A stretch of 9,708 nucleotides of DNA from positions 1-9,708 of the forward strand of contig DCUE01000010.1 in NCBI GenBank assembly GCA_002328465.1. Direction: 5' to 3'. Every line of letters starts with the position of its first letter. Positions within the stretch are counted from its first letter, which is position 1. Position numbers and translations under genes: made by a program. Positions 5,419 to 9,708 of this stretch are shown one piece after another. The notes beneath the pieces were generated by a model. That model was not told where the DNA came from. It searched no databases and saw nothing but the letters and a program-made list of their open reading frames with translations. The DNA is from Candidatus Dojkabacteria bacterium UBA2222 (lineage in GTDB: Bacteria > Patescibacteriota > Dojkabacteria > SC72).

Positions 5419-7524
5419 ATGAAAGATTCAATTCTTTTTCCAAAAAGTATAGCAGTAGTAGGTGTATCACAAGATAAAGATAAAATAGGAAGTGTAATAT
5501 ACAACAATGTAATAGAGGGAGGATATTCTGGAAAAATATATCCAGTAAATCCTAAATATAAGGATATTGATGGAAAAACATGTTATCCAGATATTTTAAG
5601 CATTGGTGGTGGTATAGATATGGTTTGTATAGTAATACCTTCTCAGTTTGTAGAGGCAATAGTTGATGATTGTATTAAAAAGAGGGTACAGAGTGTCATT
5701 ATAATCTCTTCTGGATTTAAAGAAACAGGAGGAGAAGGAAAGAAGTTGGAAGAGAAGATTACAATTAAGCTTCAAGAAGCAGGAATACGATTAATAGGTC
5801 CTAATACATTAGGAATAATAAATAATAGTATAAATCTTAATCTATCATTTGGACGAAAGAATCCAGGGAAAGGAACTACTGCCTTTATCTCTCAATCTGG
5901 GGCTTTTTGTACCGCTATTCTTGACTTAGCAGTAAGAGATAATATTGGTTTTTCAAAAGTAATATCAATTGGCAATAAGGCAGATATTTCTGAAAATGAA
6001 TTAATCGAATATCTTCAAAGGGATAAAGATACCCAATCTATTGCAATATACTTAGAGGAATTTAGAGATGGAAAGGACTTTGTTGAAATTGCACAGAAAG
6101 CAACAAAGCCTATGATTATTATAGCTCCAGGAAGCTCTCAGAAGGCAAGGGAAGCAATATCTTCACATACAGGTTCATTAGCTACATCATATGATACAAC
6201 TCTTGCAGCTATTGAGAAGGCTAATTTGATTAAGGTTGAGAGTTCTGAGGAGCTTTTTGACATGATTAAGGTAATATCAGCAAATAAAATGCCAAAGGGT
6301 AAGGGAGTAGGGATTGTAACAAATGCAGGTGGTCCAGGAATAATGGCAACTGATTTTACAGAAATATTTGGCTTAAATATTGCTGAAATTGGTGAAAAAA
6401 CAAAAGAAAAACTCTCTAAGAATCTCCCTCTTCAATCAAATACTAATAATCCTGTAGATATTCTTGGGGATGCTCTTCTAGATAGATATGAATTTACAAT
6501 AAAGACATTACTTGAAGATGTTTCGGTTGATTCATTAGTTGTGATTCTTACTCCCCAATTAATTACTGACATTGTAGGAGTTGCGAAATGTATTGTAGAT
6601 ATACAAAAACAAACTTCTAAACCTATTTTCTCATGCTTTTTAGGTGGTAATGATGTAGAAGATGGTAATAAGATTCTTCGTGCTTACGGAATGTTTGTTT
6701 CTAACAATATTGAAGATAGTATGAGATTAATTAGTAATATTACTAATTACGTTATTCAAGAGAATACATATAGTTCAAGAAAAACATCTGATTTAATGCT
6801 CAAAGGAAGGCATAGAAAAGCTTTAAAGGAAGAACTTACTGATGAAGTAACTGTTCTTACAGATGATATTTCTTTTAAAATTGCAAAAGAAATTGGAATA
6901 CAACTTCCTCATCAATTAATTACTCCGAATAGAAATGATGTTATTAGTTTTGCAAGTAAATATTTTCCTGTTGTTCTAAAAGCTACTTCAAAAGATCTTG
7001 CACACAAGACAGATTTTAAAGGTGTATTTCTTGATATTCGTACAATATCGGAATTAGAAAGTAAATTTGAAGAACTCTCAAACAATATTGAGAAAGCAAC
7101 TGGTATAAAATCTCCAGAGATATTAGTCCAAGAGATGATTGAACCCAAGGTAGAGTTCTTTATTGGTGCGAATAGAGAAGGGGATATGAATATCTATCAA
7201 AAGAATGGATTAGGATTTGGACATCTGCTTGCGATAGGACAGGGTGGAATCTACACTGAAGTGTATAAAGATATTGAACATATTCTTGTTCCTGAAACAA
7301 TTAAAAATGTTACTAAGAAATTAAATAGTACAAAGGTTGTACAAATAATTGATGGATATAGAGGGAAACCACCACTCGCAAAACAGAAGTTAATTGAAAT
7401 GATAGATAAGGTCCAAAGAATGTTAGTAACATATCCTGAGATTTACAGTATTGATATGAATCCTATCATTCTAACTGAGACTAGGGTGGTTGCAGTTGAT
7501 TTAAAAATATATATTAAGAATTAA
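5419..7524 (+). CDS. ADP-forming acyl-CoA (acetyl-CoA) synthetase, alpha-beta fusion
   Basis: The product has 701 residues. Order: CoA-binding Rossmann domain (about 1-130; VVGVSQDKDKIGS at 13-25), two succinyl-CoA-ligase-like domains (about 150-455; FISQSGAF at 156-163, TNAGGPGIMATD at 301-312), and a C-terminal ATP-grasp beta region (about 475-698; GQGGIYTEV at 607-615, GYRGKPP at 646-652, DMNPI at 679-683). H250 in SSHTGSLA matches the phosphorylated alpha-subunit histidine of ADP-forming acetyl-CoA synthetases, and H529 in AHKTDFKGV matches the beta-subunit histidine of the phosphoryl relay. Reaction: acyl-CoA + ADP + Pi to acid + CoA + ATP. Next to KorAB, it most likely cashes in their acyl-CoA for ATP, as in archaeal fermentation. 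Protein acetyltransferases of the Pat type share these domains but carry a GNAT domain, absent here. The start is one base after the korB stop; the end overlaps pyrG by 11 bp. Confidence 0.92.
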   Translation: MKDSILFPKSIAVVGVSQDKDKIGSVIYNNVIEGGYSGKIYPVNPKYKDIDGKTCYPDILSIGGGIDMVCIVIPSQFVEAIVDDCIKKRVQSVIIISSGFKETGGEGKKLEEKITIKLQEAGIRLIGPNTLGIINNSINLNLSFGRKNPGKGTTAFISQSGAFCTAILDLAVRDNIGFSKVISIGNKADISENELIEYLQRDKDTQSIAIYLEEFRDGKDFVEIAQKATKPMIIIAPGSSQKAREAISSHTGSLATSYDTTLAAIEKANLIKVESSEELFDMIKVISANKMPKGKGVGIVTNAGGPGIMATDFTEIFGLNIAEIGEKTKEKLSKNLPLQSNTNNPVDILGDALLDRYEFTIKTLLEDVSVDSLVVILTPQLITDIVGVAKCIVDIQKQTSKPIFSCFLGGNDVEDGNKILRAYGMFVSNNIEDSMRLISNITNYVIQENTYSSRKTSDLMLKGRHRKALKEELTDEVTVLTDDISFKIAKEIGIQLPHQLITPNRNDVISFASKYFPVVLKATSKDLAHKTDFKGVFLDIRTISELESKFEELSNNIEKATGIKSPEILVQEMIEPKVEFFIGANREGDMNIYQKNGLGFGHLLAIGQGGIYTEVYKDIEHILVPETIKNVTKKLNSTKVVQIIDGYRGKPPLAKQKLIEMIDKVQRMLVTYPEIYSIDMNPIILTETRVVAVDLKIYIKN

Positions 7525-9196
7525 GCTTTTCTCCCCTTTTATTTTTCTTAATGCTAGCCTCAATAAACCCAAGAAATATGGGATGAGGTGCTAGGAATCT
7601 ACTCTTGAGTTCTGGATGATACTGTGTAGCGATAAAGAATGGATGTACTCTCTTACTTAGTTCTATTGCTTCTACTAAAGATTCATCTGGGCTTTTACCA
7701 CTAAGAATAAGGCCTGCTGATTCTAATTCTTTCCTGTACAAATTATTAAATTCATATCTATGCCTATGCCTCTCCATTACAAGAGGTAATTTATTGAATA
7801 GTTCATTTGAATATTTTGTATATACAGATTCTAATAAAGAGCCTTTTAATATTTTACATGGCCAAGCACCTAATCTAATAGTTCCACCGAACTTCCCAGC
7901 CTTAAGAATCTTCTTCTGCTCTTCCATCAGATGTATGACTTGATTTTTTGATTTTGGATTTACCTCTTCCGAATTAGCATCTTTAATATTTAATACATTT
8001 CTACAATATTCAATTACCGCCATTTGCATACCGTAACACAACCCTAAATACGGTATTTTGTTCTCTCTTGCTATTTGTATGGCACGAATTTTTCCCTCTG
8101 CACCTCTACTACCCCAACCTTGAGGAACAATTATTCCATCCATTTCAAGTATCTCTTTCTCTAGTTTCTTGTTTTTTTCTAAATCATCAGCCACAATCCA
8201 ATGGATATTACTTTCAAATCCTAATTCCCAAGAAGCATGATTAATAGCTTCTAATACTGATACGTATGAATCTTTCAAATCGAACTTTCCACTTTTAAAA
8301 TACTTTCCTACTACTCCAATATTAATTTTCTTCTTTATTTTTTTCATCTTCTCTGTTTTCTTTTGCCAATTTTTCAATAGAGTTGTCTTTTTCGCTGAAA
8401 GTGATAGCTCCTTCAGAATATTTCTTCCAATATGAGCTTTCTCGAAATTCATTGGGATATCATAAATACATTTTGTATCAGGAGCAGATATAATGTTTTC
8501 TTTTTTAACGAAACAGTATCTAGAAAGTTTCTCTCTTCGAATATCATCTATACCTGTTTTAGATCTTGCAATTAAGAAATCTGGTTGAATACCGTGACCA
8601 TTTAATAGTAAGGTTGATATCTGAACAGGTTTGGTTTTCATCTCACCCAATGTTCCAGGAACAGGGAGATATGAAACATGTATATGAATTACATCATCAG
8701 AATCTTGTATCTTCATTATCTTATTTGCTTCAAGAAACAGTCCATTTCCTATCTCTCCAACAGTTCCACCAATTTCTATTATTGTAATATCTGCATTACT
8801 TTCTTTAGCAACCCCCTTTATCCAAGTGATAATTTCATCAGGTACATGATAGTCCAAGCTTACCCATTTTCCATCATATGAAAGAGATCTCTCATCTTTA
8901 ATAACCTTTTCCAAAACAGCACCACAGGTCATTGAATTTGGTCTTGAGAATGATTCATTAACAAATCTCTCATAACTCCCTATATCCATATCTGTTTCAA
9001 AGCCATCTTCTAAAACAAAAGTCTCTCCATGCTCTAATGGATTCATCGTACCAGCATCCACATTAAGATATGGATCTGCTTTAATCATTGTAATTTTAAA
9101 ACCGTAGGACTTGAGAATAAAGGCAATAGAGGCTGCGGAGATTCCTTTTCCAATACCAGAAATTACTCCTCCAGAAACAAAGATATATTTAGACAT
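7514..9196 (-). CDS. pyrG: CTP synthase (glutamine-hydrolysing), divergent form
   Basis: The product has 560 residues, near the usual 530-550. It makes CTP from UTP, ATP and glutamine. The synthetase domain (1 to about 265) has the P-loop-like GGVISGIGKG (9-18, K17), metal-binding D71 and E141 (EIGGTVGE), and GEMKTKP (184-190) of the UTP/CTP site. A Lys-rich linker (about 269-290) leads to the class I glutaminase domain with nucleophile C387 (GLCYGMQ) and H527/E529 (YHPE), plus GGTIRLG (437-443) and ERHRHRYE (475-482). It departs from common PyrG in places: SG for SS in the first loop, WVSLDYHVPDE for the usual VIPHITDE, and PQGWG (358-362) for PGGFG beside the oxyanion hole. All catalytic residues are kept, so it should be active. 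It is the downstream neighbour of the deaminase gene but has a promoter of its own. Confidence 0.95.
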   Translation of the reverse strand: MSKYIFVSGGVISGIGKGISAASIAFILKSYGFKITMIKADPYLNVDAGTMNPLEHGETFVLEDGFETDMDIGSYERFVNESFSRPNSMTCGAVLEKVIKDERSLSYDGKWVSLDYHVPDEIITWIKGVAKESNADITIIEIGGTVGEIGNGLFLEANKIMKIQDSDDVIHIHVSYLPVPGTLGEMKTKPVQISTLLLNGHGIQPDFLIARSKTGIDDIRREKLSRYCFVKKENIISAPDTKCIYDIPMNFEKAHIGRNILKELSLSAKKTTLLKNWQKKTEKMKKIKKKINIGVVGKYFKSGKFDLKDSYVSVLEAINHASWELGFESNIHWIVADDLEKNKKLEKEILEMDGIIVPQGWGSRGAEGKIRAIQIARENKIPYLGLCYGMQMAVIEYCRNVLNIKDANSEEVNPKSKNQVIHLMEEQKKILKAGKFGGTIRLGAWPCKILKGSLLESVYTKYSNELFNKLPLVMERHRHRYEFNNLYRKELESAGLILSGKSPDESLVEAIELSKRVHPFFIATQYHPELKSRFLAPHPIFLGFIEASIKKNKRGEKLNS

Positions 9197-9222
9197 GTAT
9201 ATGTGGTGTTAGGTTATTGAAT

Positions 9223-9251
9223 AATGTATACGTAGAGGAAAAAAATGTCAA
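9223..9251 (-). promoter_or_regulatory. Candidate promoter of pyrG
   Basis: On the minus strand a consensus -35 TTGACA (9251-9246) is followed after 17 bases, including a run of seven T, by TACATT (9228-9223; 4/6 to the -10). Initiation near 9216 would leave a leader of about 20 bases. The leader has no Shine-Dalgarno sequence and no initial G-then-C run of the type used for CTP-sensitive reiterative transcription in Bacillus pyrG. It fills most of the 60-bp gap to the deaminase gene, so pyrG can be expressed alone. Confidence 0.5.
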
Positions 9252-9256
9252 ACATA

Positions 9257-9697
9257 TTAATATATATTCTTCTTATTTGAGTTATTCCATTCTTCAATTA
9301 ACTCAACAGTATGTTCGCTATCAATTCTTTCATACTTCAATTCCGTATTATTTCCTTTCTCATCATCAAAACCCATATTTAAAGCATCTTTATATGAATT
9401 ACCATAGTACACTTTCTTTATCTTAGACCAATTAATTGCTCCTTCACACATTTTACAAGGTATTCCTGTTGTATATATCTCACAAGAAGAGAGGTCAAAG
9501 GTTTTAAACTTTTTACAAACTTTTCTAATTACATTCATCTCAGCATGACATGTTGCATCATGATCTTTTATAACGGTATTATGCTCTATAGCAAGTATCT
9601 TACCATCCTTAACCAATACAGCACCAAAGGGTCCACCATGACCCTTCTTCATACCTTTACGAGCTTCTAGAAGGGCAATTTCCATATATTTATTCAT
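9257..9697 (-). CDS. Zinc-dependent nucleobase/nucleoside deaminase, guanine deaminase-like
   Basis: The product has 146 residues of the cytidine deaminase-like fold. The zinc site is complete: CHAEMN (50-55) supplies H51 and the proton-shuttling E53, and PCKMC (80-84) supplies C81 and C84. GGPFGAVLVKDG (21-32) and the late GFDDEK (109-114) resemble bacterial guanine deaminase (GuaD), which converts guanine to xanthine and ammonia. GuaD is somewhat longer and ends differently. TadA (tRNA adenosine deaminase) shares the zinc motifs but normally has Glu before PCxxC; here the residue is Ile (GIPC). Guanine deamination is the best guess, but another base or nucleoside substrate is possible. ATG 9697 lies 12 bases from the window edge; a second Met (codon 5) is a less likely start. 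Upstream TATATA before the ATG could be a -10 but is cut by the edge. It lies upstream of pyrG on the same strand. Confidence 0.82.
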   Translation of the reverse strand: MNKYMEIALLEARKGMKKGHGGPFGAVLVKDGKILAIEHNTVIKDHDATCHAEMNVIRKVCKKFKTFDLSSCEIYTTGIPCKMCEGAINWSKIKKVYYGNSYKDALNMGFDDEKGNNTELKYERIDSEHTVELIEEWNNSNKKNIY

Positions 9698-9708
9698 AGA
9701 TATATATA

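Noticed and set aside
7513..7552. Inverted repeat ATTAAGAA / TTCTTAAT as a terminator between the synthetase and pyrG genes
   Set aside because: An A+T-only 8-bp stem with a 24-base loop is too weak for an intrinsic terminator and lies partly within both coding regions.
8566..8881. Two plus-strand open frames inside pyrG
   Set aside because: They lie entirely opposite conserved CTP synthase motifs and encode nothing recognisable.
1..9708. TGA recoding to glycine, as in some Patescibacteria
   Set aside because: All genes read full length with the standard code, and TGA ends korA exactly at the korB start.
1..9708. Mobile elements, CRISPR arrays, toxin-antitoxin or phage-defence modules, tRNA/rRNA genes
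   Set aside because: No spaced repeats, transposase, integrase or tRNA-like cloverleaf was seen; every gene belongs to a housekeeping or metabolic family.

Overview
The window is about two-thirds A+T and densely packed. It holds eight protein-coding genes (one cut by the left edge), has no gene-free stretch over 110 bases, and shows no RNA gene, mobile element or CRISPR array. An Obg-fold GTPase marks it as bacterial. Low GC, a short Obg, a gamma-alpha fused 2-oxoacid:ferredoxin oxidoreductase and a one-chain ADP-forming acyl-CoA synthetase together resemble a small-genome fermenter of the Candidate Phyla Radiation (Patescibacteria). That placement is inference from gene content and style. 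TGA acts as a normal stop (for example at the korA/korB ATGA overlap), so the TGA=Gly code of Gracilibacteria and Absconditabacteria is not in use here.

Layout. 3-470 (+): C-terminal part of a CcdA/DsbD-type membrane protein. 467-967 (-): membrane-anchored FKBP prolyl isomerase. 1065-1838 (+): DEDDh 3'-5' exonuclease with an ExoX-like C-terminal domain. 1797-2762 (-): Obg GTPase. 2866-4569, 4566-5417 and 5419-7524 (+): a tight three-gene operon for KorA, KorB and fused acyl-CoA synthetase. 7514-9196 (-): CTP synthase. 9257-9697 (-): guanine deaminase-like zinc deaminase. All three convergent gene pairs overlap at their 3' ends (4, 42 and 11 bp).

The central operon reads as an energy module. 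KorAB would oxidise a 2-oxoacid with CoA and ferredoxin to acyl-CoA plus CO2. The synthetase would then turn acyl-CoA, ADP and phosphate into the free acid, CoA and ATP. No ferredoxin or hydrogenase is in the window. The left end (CcdA-like plus FKBP) concerns envelope redox and folding; the right end (CTP synthase plus deaminase) concerns nucleotide metabolism.

The most distinctive feature is a regulatory pattern. At all four divergent gene starts a -10-like hexamer lies only 6-8 bases before the ATG, and no gene start has a clear Shine-Dalgarno sequence. This suggests leaderless mRNAs. A perfect 9-bp inverted repeat sits between obg and korA. I see no clearly new defence, mobile or biosynthetic system; the genes are divergent members of known families.
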